Source: a virus. Taken from it: a stretch of DNA of 48,423 nt. The notes beneath the pieces were generated by a model. That model worked only from the letters and a program-made list of their open reading frames with translations. It was not told where the DNA came from and did no database searches. The stretch spans positions 1 to 48,423 of IMG/VR virus record IMGVR_UViG_3300047323_000213; one strand, given 5' to 3'. The position numbers and the translations under genes are program-made. Shown piece after piece: positions 15,549-23,848 of the stretch. The stretch's first letter is position 1. Each line of letters starts with the position of its first letter.

Positions 15549-16189
15549 GTCTGCCCCTGTTGCGCAGTAAGCCGCCAGCCCAAATCGCTAAGCTCAGCGC
15601 TCGAAATGATGTAGCGCCGCCCGAGTTCGTCGGCAATCAGGTCGCCCGATCGCAGCACGACGCCCGGCACGAACGGCAGCAGGATCGCCCACCACGCGTC
15701 ACGCACATCGCCAGGCAGCGCGACGCCGCCTTTTTCGCCCTTCGTGCCTTGCAGCACGCTCGCCGGCCATCCGGTCATCAGCGGCGTCTCATTCGCCGCC
15801 GTCGTGCCTTCGTAGTCGGTCACCGCGCCGAATTGCGTCTGCACTTGCGGGCGTGTGATGTTGATCGTGCGATTGCACTCGACGACGAGAATCGGGAGAA
15901 GCGGCTGCTGCGCGGCGACGAAGAACTTGCCGGTGTCGCCGATCAGATAGTCGCCGACCTGCGTCTGTCGACCATCCATGACCGCGTACCAAGTCGGTTT
16001 GCCGTACTTGTTCGGCCGGCGATAGGTCATGTCCTCGGCGTTCAGGCTTGCGAGCAAGTTCGTCGCGACGATCTGCGCTGCGCTCATATCCGCTGACGTC
16101 GGGCGATAGAGCGTGAACGCGTTGCCGATACGCTTTGCGACCTGCGAATATCCCTTATAGACCTGCACTTGTGCCTTGGCCCCGTTCAT
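15545..16189 (-). CDS. Neck/structural protein, unassigned
   Basis: The 214-aa protein starts MNGAKAQVQVYKG at ATG 16189-16187, overlapping the previous stop (TGATG); the longer frame upstream is a shadow of that gene. It contains 'QTQVGDYLIGDTGKFFVAAQQPLLPILVVECNR'-type beta strands (residues about 70-100), a pattern seen in minor virion proteins of many myoviruses. It overlaps the next gene by 4 bases. Role probably in the head-tail connection. Confidence 0.62.
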   Translation of the reverse strand: MNGAKAQVQVYKGYSQVAKRIGNAFTLYRPTSADMSAAQIVATNLLASLNAEDMTYRRPNKYGKPTWYAVMDGRQTQVGDYLIGDTGKFFVAAQQPLLPILVVECNRTINITRPQVQTQFGAVTDYEGTTAANETPLMTGWPASVLQGTKGEKGGVALPGDVRDAWWAILLPFVPGVVLRSGDLIADELGRRYIISSAELSDLGWRLTAQQGQT

Positions 16190-16566
16190 CAGACCACCAG
16201 CGCGATAGAGCCGCCGCGCGAGATGCCGGAGCCGGGCGGAATGCCGATGAAGTCGCACAACTTCACGCGAAACGACGAGTAGAGTGCTTCCCGGTCGCGC
16301 TGCTCGTTCTTGTTGTGCGTCCACACAGCAGCAACGTCGGTGTCGAGGTTGTCGCTAGTGCCGTAGATTGCCTCTTCGAGCGCGTTCAACTTCGTCAGAT
16401 AGTTGAGCAGCACTGTCTCTTCGGCCGGCTGCATGTTGTCGATTCTGAATTCGAGCGTTCCGTACTTCTGGAAGAACCGCCAGCCGAACGCTTGAACAGG
16501 CAACCCGCCATAGAGGGGAAGCCCGCAGAAGCGACGGACGTCAACTTTCTGCGCATCTGTGAGCAT
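16189..16566 (-). CDS. Head completion / adaptor-like protein
   Basis: This 125-aa protein lies two genes after the major capsid gene. The N-terminal 'MLTDAQKVDVRRFCGLP' helix is followed by further helices (for example VLLNYLTKLNALEEAIYG). Small helical proteins in this place are usually gp15/gp6-like adaptors below the portal. It shares a TAATG junction with the gene before it and a TGATG junction with the gene after it. Family membership is not certain. Confidence 0.6.
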   Translation of the reverse strand: MLTDAQKVDVRRFCGLPLYGGLPVQAFGWRFFQKYGTLEFRIDNMQPAEETVLLNYLTKLNALEEAIYGTSDNLDTDVAAVWTHNKNEQRDREALYSSFRVKLCDFIGIPPGSGISRGGSIALVV

Positions 16567-16844
16567 TAGCCTAATTCCCCATTGATGCCGAGCAAGCGCG
16601 CGCCGCGCTCGATCAACAGTTTGATTTCAGCCTTCGCCGTCACGACTTCGCCAGGGAGCCACACTTGCGGGTCGCCTGCTTCGTCGTAAAACTGGTAATG
16701 CGCCGCGATCGTCACCGATTCCGGTAGCGCGGGCGCATTCTTTGCGGCCCTGACGGGCTTCGTGACCTTCGGTGCGTCTATCGGAGCATCCGAGGTCACG
16801 CGGGCCGCTTGTGCGCCTTCTGGCGCCTTTGCGTCACTCAGCAT
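16566..16844 (-). CDS. Small protein after the capsid gene, unassigned
   Basis: The 92-aa protein has an Ala/Pro/Lys-rich disordered N-terminal half (about 1-42) and a compact C-terminal half with AHYQFYDEAGDPQVWLPGE. That second part resembles short beta domains found downstream of capsid genes in several myoviruses. It may be a head decoration or connector accessory, but no function can be assigned from sequence. Confidence 0.6.
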   Translation of the reverse strand: MLSDAKAPEGAQAARVTSDAPIDAPKVTKPVRAAKNAPALPESVTIAAHYQFYDEAGDPQVWLPGEVVTAKAEIKLLIERGARLLGINGELG

Positions 16845-16859
16845 GATTGCCTCGAAAGA

Positions 16860-16888
16860 AGGGCGAGCACCTTATGAGCGCCCGCCCT
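16860..16888 (-). terminator. Weak hairpin after the capsid gene
   Basis: GGGCG (16861-16865) can pair with CGCCC (16879-16883), or AGGGCG with CGCCCT (16883-16888). The minus-strand U-tract is poor, so this may only be an RNA 3' end stabiliser. Confidence 0.3.
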
Positions 16889-16895
16889 AGACCGA

Positions 16896-18206
16896 TTACG
16901 CCGACTCGATGATCACAGCGCGCTTGTAGACGCTGTTCGTCGCGGTCGGGATGATGTTTTGGTTCGCGGTGACGTCGGTCGGAACAGCGAACCCGCCGAT
17001 CCAATACCAGGATTGCGCGATGATCTGTTGCAGGCGGTCGAGCGGTTCACGCGTAACCATCGCGATGCCGTCGATCATCTCGATCAGCGCGTTGTCGGCG
17101 CCGATTTCGTTCTGCGTGATCGCCTCGAAGTCGCCTTCGATGAGCGCGCCTTGACCGCACATGATGCCGCGGTGGATGTTCACGCCACCGAGCGCTTGCT
17201 GCGGCGCTTCGGTCGTCGGGATGATGCGCAGGCCCATCAATTCCATCACCTGACCGGCCTTGTATTCCGCCGAGCCGTACTGACCTTGATACAGCAGCTT
17301 GAAGTCCTGATCTTTGAACAGGTTCTTCAGTTGCGAGTTGTCGGCGTAGTAGTTGTACAGACCGCCGATGGTCGGCACGCGGTTGTTGCGCAGCACCGTC
17401 ACGCCGGCGAGCAGGTCTTGCATCGTCAGGTAGTCGGTCGAAACAAGCGCGGACGTCGAGAGCTTGCCGCTCGGACGCAGCACCGAAGCGCCGTTTGCAG
17501 CGACGACCGAGTTGCCGGCCGTAGCGTCAGCGATCGAGACGTTCGCGGAGAACGTGAGCGTGCCGGAGACGCCTTGCGGTGCGGTCGACACGTTCGAGCC
17601 GTCGACAGCGACGCCGGTCAGCGAGTACACGTTGCCGTTCGCGAACACGACGTTTAGCGGGTTGGAGCCGGAAACCGGAACCATCACGCCGTTCGAGGTC
17701 ACGTACTGGAAGCCGCGCACGTCATCGACGGCGACGGTCGCAGCCGGCGCGCCGAGGGTCGTGCGAACGCGCGTGTTGCCCGACAGGTACGCGCCGAACA
17801 ACTTGTTGCGAGCGATACGGTCGAGCGATTGCAGCGCTTGCACGCCGTTGACGTAGGCGTTCTGAAGGAACTGCGACGCGATGCCGACGCGAGTCGTCAC
17901 CATGTTCAAGTCCATCGTGTCGCCGTACATATCGATGCCGAGCGTGTACTGCTCGATCGTCCAGCCCGACGGCGTGAGGCCGTTGTCGAGGTTGGTGTTC
18001 GATGCGGGCGTGAGCGGAGCCGTTACCGGCGCCTTCAGGCCGCGGCGGGTCTTGGTGATCGTCTCACCGACCGCGTTCGCGAACTGCTCGCGGTCTGCGA
18101 CTGCGCGATACGTCAGTTGCGATTCCAAGCCGCCTTGAAACTCGCGCGCGAGGAAACCTTGCTGGATTGCCGGTTGGAGGGCGGCGGGGAAATTGCTGAT
18201 CGGCAT
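16896..18206 (-). CDS. Major capsid protein
   Basis: The 436-aa protein follows the scaffold gene and lies in its own interval between hairpins. It begins MPISNFPAALQPAIQQGFLA, and the middle holds Ala/Gly/Val/Ser-rich beta segments (about 150-260), probably an insertion domain. Length, position and composition fit an HK97-fold coat protein of the P22/N4-gp56-like type. It forms the icosahedral shell. Terminator T7 upstream and a strong initiator region suggest separate high expression. Confidence 0.88.
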   Translation of the reverse strand: MPISNFPAALQPAIQQGFLAREFQGGLESQLTYRAVADREQFANAVGETITKTRRGLKAPVTAPLTPASNTNLDNGLTPSGWTIEQYTLGIDMYGDTMDLNMVTTRVGIASQFLQNAYVNGVQALQSLDRIARNKLFGAYLSGNTRVRTTLGAPAATVAVDDVRGFQYVTSNGVMVPVSGSNPLNVVFANGNVYSLTGVAVDGSNVSTAPQGVSGTLTFSANVSIADATAGNSVVAANGASVLRPSGKLSTSALVSTDYLTMQDLLAGVTVLRNNRVPTIGGLYNYYADNSQLKNLFKDQDFKLLYQGQYGSAEYKAGQVMELMGLRIIPTTEAPQQALGGVNIHRGIMCGQGALIEGDFEAITQNEIGADNALIEMIDGIAMVTREPLDRLQQIIAQSWYWIGGFAVPTDVTANQNIIPTATNSVYKRAVIIESA

Positions 18207-18220
18207 GTGATGCGGTCCTT

Positions 18221-18250
18221 AAAAGCAAAAAGCCCGCACAGTGGCGGGCT
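18221..18250 (-). terminator. Intrinsic terminator hairpin T7
   Basis: Arms AGCCCGC (18231-18237) and GCGGGCT (18244-18250), loop ACAGTG, with A-rich 18221-18230 as the minus-strand U-tract. It lies between scaffold and capsid genes. Confidence 0.8.
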
Positions 18251-18286
18251 TCGGTTTAGGTGTGTACTGCTCGGTTTCGGGCGGGT

Positions 18287-18874
18287 TTAGCGCGACGCCT
18301 TCAGAAACGCGGCCTTCTGTGCCGCGTAATCCTTCGCGTCGACCGTGCGAACGTCGACCGGCTTCGGGTCGCCTGCGGGCGGCGTCTTTTGCGTGCTCGA
18401 TGTGCTCGTCGTGCCGAAGAGATAGGGCTTGGCCTTCTTCGCGGCTTCGAACAGTTCGTCAGCGCCGATGACGTCGCCTTTCTCGTCGAGCTTCACGCCG
18501 GAGAGGTCGAGAACCTTCAGCGCGTCGTTCACGTCGACGACGCCGTGCTTCGCTGCGACAGCCTTCAGTTCGGCGCGCAGCACGCGCTCGTTCGCGGCTT
18601 GTTCGGCCTTCGTCAGCGCGTCTTTCGTGCCGGCTTCGAGTTCGGCGATTCGCGCTTGCGCGGTGGCAAGTGCGGTGTCTTTTTCGCTTGCCTTGAGGCG
18701 ATACGTTTTCGCTTCCTCGCGCAGTTCGCTCACGTACTCGCGGGAAAATTGCTCGCGCGTCGGCGCGGGCGTGGCGGGCGGCGTCGAGTTGCCGCCAGGC
18801 GCATCACCTTCTACGCCGAGGCGGAAGGTTGCGGAGAAGCCGATCAGGAAGGAAAGGAGGTTCGAGATTCGCAT
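18287..18874 (-). CDS. Capsid scaffolding protein
   Basis: This 195-aa protein is mostly helical and highly charged: a Pro/Thr-rich linker near 28-38, then a long coiled coil (about 45-105; REEAKTYRLKASEKDTALA), then a basic C-terminal tail (YAAQKAAFLKASR) suited to bind the coat protein. It lies directly before the major capsid gene, the standard scaffold position. Scaffold proteins shape the procapsid and leave or are cleaved before packaging. No protease domain is visible. Confidence 0.85.
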   Translation of the reverse strand: MRISNLLSFLIGFSATFRLGVEGDAPGGNSTPPATPAPTREQFSREYVSELREEAKTYRLKASEKDTALATAQARIAELEAGTKDALTKAEQAANERVLRAELKAVAAKHGVVDVNDALKVLDLSGVKLDEKGDVIGADELFEAAKKAKPYLFGTTSTSSTQKTPPAGDPKPVDVRTVDAKDYAAQKAAFLKASR

Positions 18875-18910
18875 GTGTCAGATTCGGGCATCAGCCCGCC
18901 CTATAAATGA

Positions 18911-18932
18911 TAAAAGCCCGCATCGAGCGGGC
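18911..18932 (-). terminator. Intrinsic terminator hairpin T8
   Basis: Arms GCCCGC (18916-18921) and GCGGGC (18927-18932), loop ATCGA; short A-run 18912-18915. It lies between the metallophosphoesterase and scaffold genes. Confidence 0.72.
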
Positions 18933-18959
18933 CGTTCGGTTTTGCGCATCGAGCGCGGA

Positions 18960-20120
18960 CTACTCAAACATATCCGGCGTGACGATGGTTCTCGCCACTT
19001 GCCCGAATCTTGCGTGATAGGTGATTGCGACAGCCGCACGTTCCGACAGCCATCCCCCGCGCGCCGCATACGCATCACGCGCCGCGATCGTCGGGTGTTG
19101 AATGACCGTCATGCCGCTGTGCTCTTTCTCTTCGACGTGATGCCTGTGACCCGTATGCGCATAGCGCTTGGTCGTCGCGCCCCATACCTTCGGGAATTGG
19201 GCGGCGAAGAAAATCGGCAGCGCGTCGTTGCGCTTCATGTGTCCATGATGGAACGCGATTAGCGTCTCGCCGTGCTGATGCACGTAATACGGCAACTCCG
19301 ACTCGATCACGGTCACACGCGGCTCGTTCTCATACAGCGCCTTGAACATCGCGCGCAACCAAATGGACGACGCAAGATCGTGATTGCCTTCTGCCATCAG
19401 CACGACGACGTGCTCGTGCTTCTCTAGCGCGAAATCGACGATGCGCCGGAGCACCCGGATCGCGGCGCCGACGATCTTCGAAAAGCGGCCGTCCTGATCC
19501 AGAATGTGACCGTGCGTAGGCGTCACAGGAAGCATGCCGTCGCTGTGCAGGAAGTCGCCTAGCTGCGCGATCAACCCGGTCTTTGCGGCCGGAGCCGAAT
19601 TGACCATGTGCAGGAACGCCGACACCAGCGTTCGCTCGGCGATTTTGATGTCCCAATTCGCGTCAAGCGTCTCCTTCGCGGAGGCGAGCATTCCGACGTG
19701 GCAATCGGTCAGCGTGTAGACGTTGCACAGGTCGGGCTTCGTGTCGCGCGGCTCTGCGATCGACTCGACGCGCGGCAACTCTTTCGCCATCGCGCCGAAC
19801 GCCGCGCGCATGATCGCCTCTTGCCGATCGCGATCAATGTCCGTTTTGATCCATTGCCCGGCCTTGTCGCCGTGCTTGTTGTAATAGGTGCTCGCACCCT
19901 TCAGCACGTAGCCATCGGGCACGGCATGCGTTAGGTCATGATCGGGCGAGTATCCCGACCGCGCGGCGCGCTTCTTCAGCGCGAGCATTGAATTGCTGAT
20001 GGTGCCGCGGCTGATGCCGAGCGCCGAAGCCGCTTTGCGCTCGGAGCCGTATTTTTCGACGGCTTCGATGAACTCGATTTGCCGCGGAGTCGCCCATTCG
20101 ATGAGACGTTTATCGCTCAA
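18960..20120 (-). CDS. HTH-metallophosphoesterase (calcineurin-like) protein
   Basis: The protein has 386 aa, starting with TTG 20120-20118 after GGAGG at five bases spacing and overlapping the methyltransferase stop (TTGA). Residues about 10-50 form a helix-turn-helix (KYGSERKAASALGISRGTIS). The rest carries all metallophosphoesterase motifs: D139-x-H141, G188-D189, G245-N246-H247-D248, a HHGH at 291-294 and GHRHH at 324-328. Such enzymes hydrolyse phosphodiesters, and some are DNA nucleases. An HTH fused to it suggests DNA targeting. Its place within the packaging/head cassette hints at a role in DNA processing before or during packaging; substrate is unknown. Confidence 0.85.
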   Translation of the reverse strand: MSDKRLIEWATPRQIEFIEAVEKYGSERKAASALGISRGTISNSMLALKKRAARSGYSPDHDLTHAVPDGYVLKGASTYYNKHGDKAGQWIKTDIDRDRQEAIMRAAFGAMAKELPRVESIAEPRDTKPDLCNVYTLTDCHVGMLASAKETLDANWDIKIAERTLVSAFLHMVNSAPAAKTGLIAQLGDFLHSDGMLPVTPTHGHILDQDGRFSKIVGAAIRVLRRIVDFALEKHEHVVVLMAEGNHDLASSIWLRAMFKALYENEPRVTVIESELPYYVHQHGETLIAFHHGHMKRNDALPIFFAAQFPKVWGATTKRYAHTGHRHHVEEKEHSGMTVIQHPTIAARDAYAARGGWLSERAAVAITYHARFGQVARTIVTPDMFE

Positions 20121-20857
20121 GCAGCCTCCAATGTGGACGCCTGCGCGCCGGATATGCGGTTGGTCGCGATTGCGAAATAGCCTGGATCGCGCTCGATGCC
20201 GATGAAGCGTCGGCCAGTGCGCACGGCTGCGACGCCCGTCGTTCCGGAACCCATGCAGTTATCAAGAACAATATCGCCCTCGTTGGTGTACGTCTTAATG
20301 AGGTACTCCATAAGGGCTACGGGTTTCTGTGTGGGGTGTACTCGCCCGCGTTGGTCCGCGTTAGAGATACTAATAATCTCTTTCGGATAACCTAGGCCGC
20401 CGTTATCGTGGAATCGCGCCACCCGCGCCCCGCCGAACGCCTCCCCGTTGCTGTCGAACTTGCGTTCCGCCCGGTGCTTTTTGGGTACCATCTGCGGAAA
20501 ATAGCGGGCGGGGCTATACGAGAACACCACCACGTCCTCAACTACTCGGAGAGGAGACTTTTTCGCGTTGAGGCCGCTAGCCGGTTTAACTTTGTCCCAA
20601 ACCCACCTATGCCGGTACGCGCTTGCGTTGCTCATAATCAGCGCACTCGTAAATGGCTGCGACGCGGTTAGTACGATTGCCGAGCCCTGCTTTACTATTC
20701 GTTTGTACTGCTCCCAAAGGTCCGCAAACGGTATAACCGAGTCCCACGGGCACGCGGTAGTCCCGTAAGGCAAATCGCACAGGATCAAATCAACGCTGTT
20801 ATCGGCGAGCGCAGCCATCACGTCTAGGCAGTCGCCTAAGCGCAAATCAACTTCCAT
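20117..20857 (-). CDS. DNA adenine-N6 or cytosine-N4 methyltransferase (beta class)
   Basis: The 246-aa enzyme has catalytic motif IV D28-L-P-Y31 close to the N-terminus and the AdoMet-binding motif DNCMGSGTTGVAA near residue 200, the motif order of beta-class amino methyltransferases. It transfers methyl from S-adenosylmethionine to an exocyclic amino group. No restriction partner is nearby, so it is an orphan methylase, probably protecting phage DNA or marking packaging/replication. It overlaps the portal stop (ATGA) and the phosphoesterase start. The target sequence cannot be predicted. Confidence 0.9.
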   Translation of the reverse strand: MEVDLRLGDCLDVMAALADNSVDLILCDLPYGTTACPWDSVIPFADLWEQYKRIVKQGSAIVLTASQPFTSALIMSNASAYRHRWVWDKVKPASGLNAKKSPLRVVEDVVVFSYSPARYFPQMVPKKHRAERKFDSNGEAFGGARVARFHDNGGLGYPKEIISISNADQRGRVHPTQKPVALMEYLIKTYTNEGDIVLDNCMGSGTTGVAAVRTGRRFIGIERDPGYFAIATNRISGAQASTLEAA

Positions 20858-22335
20858 CAGTCACCTGTATTGTCCGGAACGGGTTTGATCGCCGTCGCCT
20901 TCGCGATTTCGGCGGCGTCCGCTGCTGCGGATTCGTTCGAGATGCGGGCGAGTTCGGCGGGAACGTCCTCGACGTCGTATTGCGCGGCGAGTGATCCGGT
21001 TGCGGTTTCCTTCGAGAGCAAGCCGCCTTGCGTGAGCGCGGTCAGCGTGTTCGCCTCGTTCAGCTTGTCGGTCCACGTCGGCGCGTACCATTCCGGCCAC
21101 TTCAGCGTGAACGGCTTGTCGGTCGCGATCTTCGGAATCTTCTGGCCTTCGGAGTCGACGAGCGATGCTTTCTGCGACGCCTTCGCGATCATGCGATAGA
21201 GTTGCAGCAAGCCCTTCTCGCCGTAGGAGATGCGCAGCTTGTCGGCGAGCCAGATAAGCGCCTGATTCATCAACTCCATTGCGCGCCCTGACTGAGCCGC
21301 CGCGATCTTGTCGGCGTCGGCCTTGTTGCCGTGAATTGATTCGAGCGCCACTTGCCGCGCGAGCCGCACGTATTCGAGCAGCGCGTTCGTGCCGTCGCCG
21401 CTCATTTCGAGCAACTTGGCGTCACCGTCCGGGCCGACTTCGATTGCGTTGCCCGCGCCCTTCGTGAGCGTGCCGCCTTGCCCGGTCGCCGGCTCTTTGA
21501 TGAGCAGCGTCGGGTCGCTCTGATACTTCAGCGCGCGCCCGCCCTGACTGAGCAAGTAGTCGATTTCGATGTTCGTGTCGATCGCCTTGGCGAACGTGCA
21601 TTTCCCGTCGATTTCGTCGCCGCCTGGCAAGTTCTTCATCCAGACGATCGGGACAAAGCCGAGCTTGTGCGACACGCTGCGCTTGTCGTCGCGCGTCATC
21701 GCTTCCGGGTCGTTGTCTTTCGTGACCGGCATCGGGTCAAACCATGATTCGGCGCTCGCATCCCACTCGCGGCGGAACCAGTGATCCTGAGCGAGCATGT
21801 CGTCGGCGATCGGATAGCCGAGCGCTTTGAGCGCGCGACCCTTCGTTTTGTACAGTTCGACGACCTTTTCGAGCGTGTCGGGCGCGTCATCCTTCCAGAT
21901 CGGCGTGAGGAATTGCGTGTTCCGCACGGCGAAGAACAGACGGTTGCTCAACACCCGCAATTGCACCGCGACCGAGCCGACCGATCCGCGCGTCGCGGCG
22001 TCGATCATCACTTCGTTCAGGTAGCAGTCTTTCGCGATCGCTTCGAGCGTTTCGGCCGCGTCCGCGTTCTCGCTCGCGACGGTCGGAAAGTGCTCTTCGG
22101 AGAACAGCAGGCCGACCGAATCATCGACGACTTCGGAGCACAGTGCGAACCGAACCGACGGCCGGCGCTCGCGCAGCGGAATGTATTCGTCGGCTTCCGA
22201 TTTTTCGGTGTGGAACGAGTAGGGCAGGACGTCGTATTGCGTGCCGTCGAGCACAGCGGTCAAGCATCCGACTGTGTGCGCTCGATCGGGTAAGTCACTG
22301 TCTTTCGGGTGTTTGTCCCGTAGCGTCTTCCACAT
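20857..22335 (-). CDS. Portal protein (SPP1 gp6-like)
   Basis: The 492-aa protein follows the large terminase and is of portal length. The N-terminal half holds mixed alpha/beta wing-type segments, and the helical stem region about 330-400 (NALLEYVRLARQVALESIHG) with 'AQSGRAMELMNQALIWLADKLR' is typical of SPP1-type portals. It forms the dodecameric vertex ring through which DNA is pumped. Assignment rests on the family pattern and order. Confidence 0.87.
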   Translation of the reverse strand: MWKTLRDKHPKDSDLPDRAHTVGCLTAVLDGTQYDVLPYSFHTEKSEADEYIPLRERRPSVRFALCSEVVDDSVGLLFSEEHFPTVASENADAAETLEAIAKDCYLNEVMIDAATRGSVGSVAVQLRVLSNRLFFAVRNTQFLTPIWKDDAPDTLEKVVELYKTKGRALKALGYPIADDMLAQDHWFRREWDASAESWFDPMPVTKDNDPEAMTRDDKRSVSHKLGFVPIVWMKNLPGGDEIDGKCTFAKAIDTNIEIDYLLSQGGRALKYQSDPTLLIKEPATGQGGTLTKGAGNAIEVGPDGDAKLLEMSGDGTNALLEYVRLARQVALESIHGNKADADKIAAAQSGRAMELMNQALIWLADKLRISYGEKGLLQLYRMIAKASQKASLVDSEGQKIPKIATDKPFTLKWPEWYAPTWTDKLNEANTLTALTQGGLLSKETATGSLAAQYDVEDVPAELARISNESAAADAAEIAKATAIKPVPDNTGD

Positions 22336-22518
22336 TCAATGAATCCTGTTTTTAATGAGATGCGCCGAGCCGATCATTCCGCCGTCAGCCGTCCACGTAA
22401 GCACTGCGACGACGCCTTTCAGCGTCACGTATTCGAATAACTGATCGATGTTTTCGCCGACCTCATCGGGCGCGATAACGTGCATCGAGTGAAGCGGTGA
22501 GAAGTGAGCGGCTTTCAT
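22336..22518 (-). CDS. Small protein between terminase and portal
   Basis: The 60-aa protein begins MKAAHFSPLHSMHVIAPDEV at ATG 22518-22516, with GAGG six bases upstream inside the terminase 3' end. The upstream in-frame ORF is a shadow of the terminase gene. It has a short beta pattern 'GVVAVLTWTADGGMIGSAHL' and no recognised domain. Tight packing between terminase and portal suggests a packaging accessory, but that is speculation. Confidence 0.6.
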   Translation of the reverse strand: MKAAHFSPLHSMHVIAPDEVGENIDQLFEYVTLKGVVAVLTWTADGGMIGSAHLIKNRIH

Positions 22519-22525
22519 GCGCGCC

Positions 22526-23848
22526 TCATCGGTGAAGGTGATCGGATTGCGTGCGTTGCGCGGGAATCCAGCGGTGCTTAGTCCAGAGGTAGTAACCAAC
22601 CGAATCGGGCATGTGATCCGCGCCAGATTTCTTATCCGGTTGCCCTGTGTTCGGGTCGTAAATCAACTGTTCGAAGCACTGGATGACGTTCTCGCACGAC
22701 GGGTCGACGAAATAGCGCCGCACTCGGTCGCCGTTGAGCAGCCATCCGTTGACGTAGTTGATGCGGTCGCGGATCGTCGGGTGCGCGTTCATGTGAATCA
22801 CGCGGAAGCCCTTGTCGCGCAGAATGCTCACGTCCGTCTTGCCCTGCGCGCTCGTCTTCTGCTGCGTGCCGGCCGGGTCGGGATAGATCGTGATGTGCGA
22901 CAGGTCTTTCTTCGTCGGGTCGAATGACTCGCGCCCGTATCGCTCGATGATTCGGTCGGCGAGGTCGTGCGTGTTGCTCGACATGACCGCGAATTCGCCG
23001 ACGCACCAAATTTCGCCGTTCGGCTGCTCTTGGTGAACGCTGGCGCTCATCGGATTAACGTTGAAGTCCATCCCGATGTGAATCGGGAGCGCCGGGTTAT
23101 ACGGGCAGGGCTTGACGCTCTCTTTGCGGTCGAAGCACAGATACACCGTGCCTTGCGTCAGGTTGACGAACTCGCCGCGCAGGTATGCTGCGATCAGTTG
23201 CGGCGGGTACGAATCCATCAAGCCCTGAATGTAGTCATCGGGCAGGAACGGATTTGATGCGGTCGCCGCTTGGATCAGCCGATAACCCGGCTTCGGGTTC
23301 TTCTTCCACGTCTTGTACGTGAACTTGAAGCCTTCCGGCGTCGTGTACGCGCTGACCCGGTTGAGCGCCTTCTTCCGCGCGCCGGTCTTGCCGTCGATCA
23401 CGGTCACGCGCTGACGATTCCGCGCGATGATCTTTTGCCAGGCGAGACGCGCTTTGTCCTCTTGCAGCACATCAAGCTCGTCGACGTGCGCCCGGAACGA
23501 TTCGTAACCGACGATGCGCGCCGGATTTTCGAGCGTCCGCAGCACGAAGTCACCGATTCCCGATGACGACGTGTAAATGATGTTTTCGGTCTTGTTGTAC
23601 TTGTAGCGGATGCCTTGCTGCTGCAACTTCTCTTCCATCCGCGGCGCCATGATCAGGCGGATCAAGTCATACGTCGGCTCGTACAGCGCGATCATTGACG
23701 AAGACGACATGCGCGCATCACGTATCGCGCAGTTCGCCATCGTTTCGCTCTTTCCAGTTCCAAAACCGGCGCAAAAACAGGAATATTTGTCCGACAGGTT
23801 GAAGAACTCCGCTTGCGGCGGAGTCATCACCATTTTGAGCTTACTCAT
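22526..23848 (-). CDS. terL: Terminase large subunit (packaging ATPase-nuclease)
   Basis: The 440-aa protein has the ATPase Walker A G28-F-G-T-G-K-S34 and Walker B ending in D123-E124 (RAHVDELDVL), then a coupling motif-like ATASNP. The C-terminal RNase H-like nuclease shows GMDFNVNP near residue 250, IYPDPAG, and DHMPDSVGYYLW near the end. It translocates DNA into the procapsid and cuts it. It overlaps the small terminase by 8 bases. No frameshift or truncation is seen. Confidence 0.95.
   Translation of the reverse strand: MSKLKMVMTPPQAEFFNLSDKYSCFCAGFGTGKSETMANCAIRDARMSSSSMIALYEPTYDLIRLIMAPRMEEKLQQQGIRYKYNKTENIIYTSSSGIGDFVLRTLENPARIVGYESFRAHVDELDVLQEDKARLAWQKIIARNRQRVTVIDGKTGARKKALNRVSAYTTPEGFKFTYKTWKKNPKPGYRLIQAATASNPFLPDDYIQGLMDSYPPQLIAAYLRGEFVNLTQGTVYLCFDRKESVKPCPYNPALPIHIGMDFNVNPMSASVHQEQPNGEIWCVGEFAVMSSNTHDLADRIIERYGRESFDPTKKDLSHITIYPDPAGTQQKTSAQGKTDVSILRDKGFRVIHMNAHPTIRDRINYVNGWLLNGDRVRRYFVDPSCENVIQCFEQLIYDPNTGQPDKKSGADHMPDSVGYYLWTKHRWIPAQRTQSDHLHR

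Noticed and set aside
20117-20857. Restriction-modification system around the beta-class methyltransferase
   Set aside because: The adjacent phosphoesterase is not a known restriction enzyme family and no specificity subunit is present; kept only as a speculative finding.
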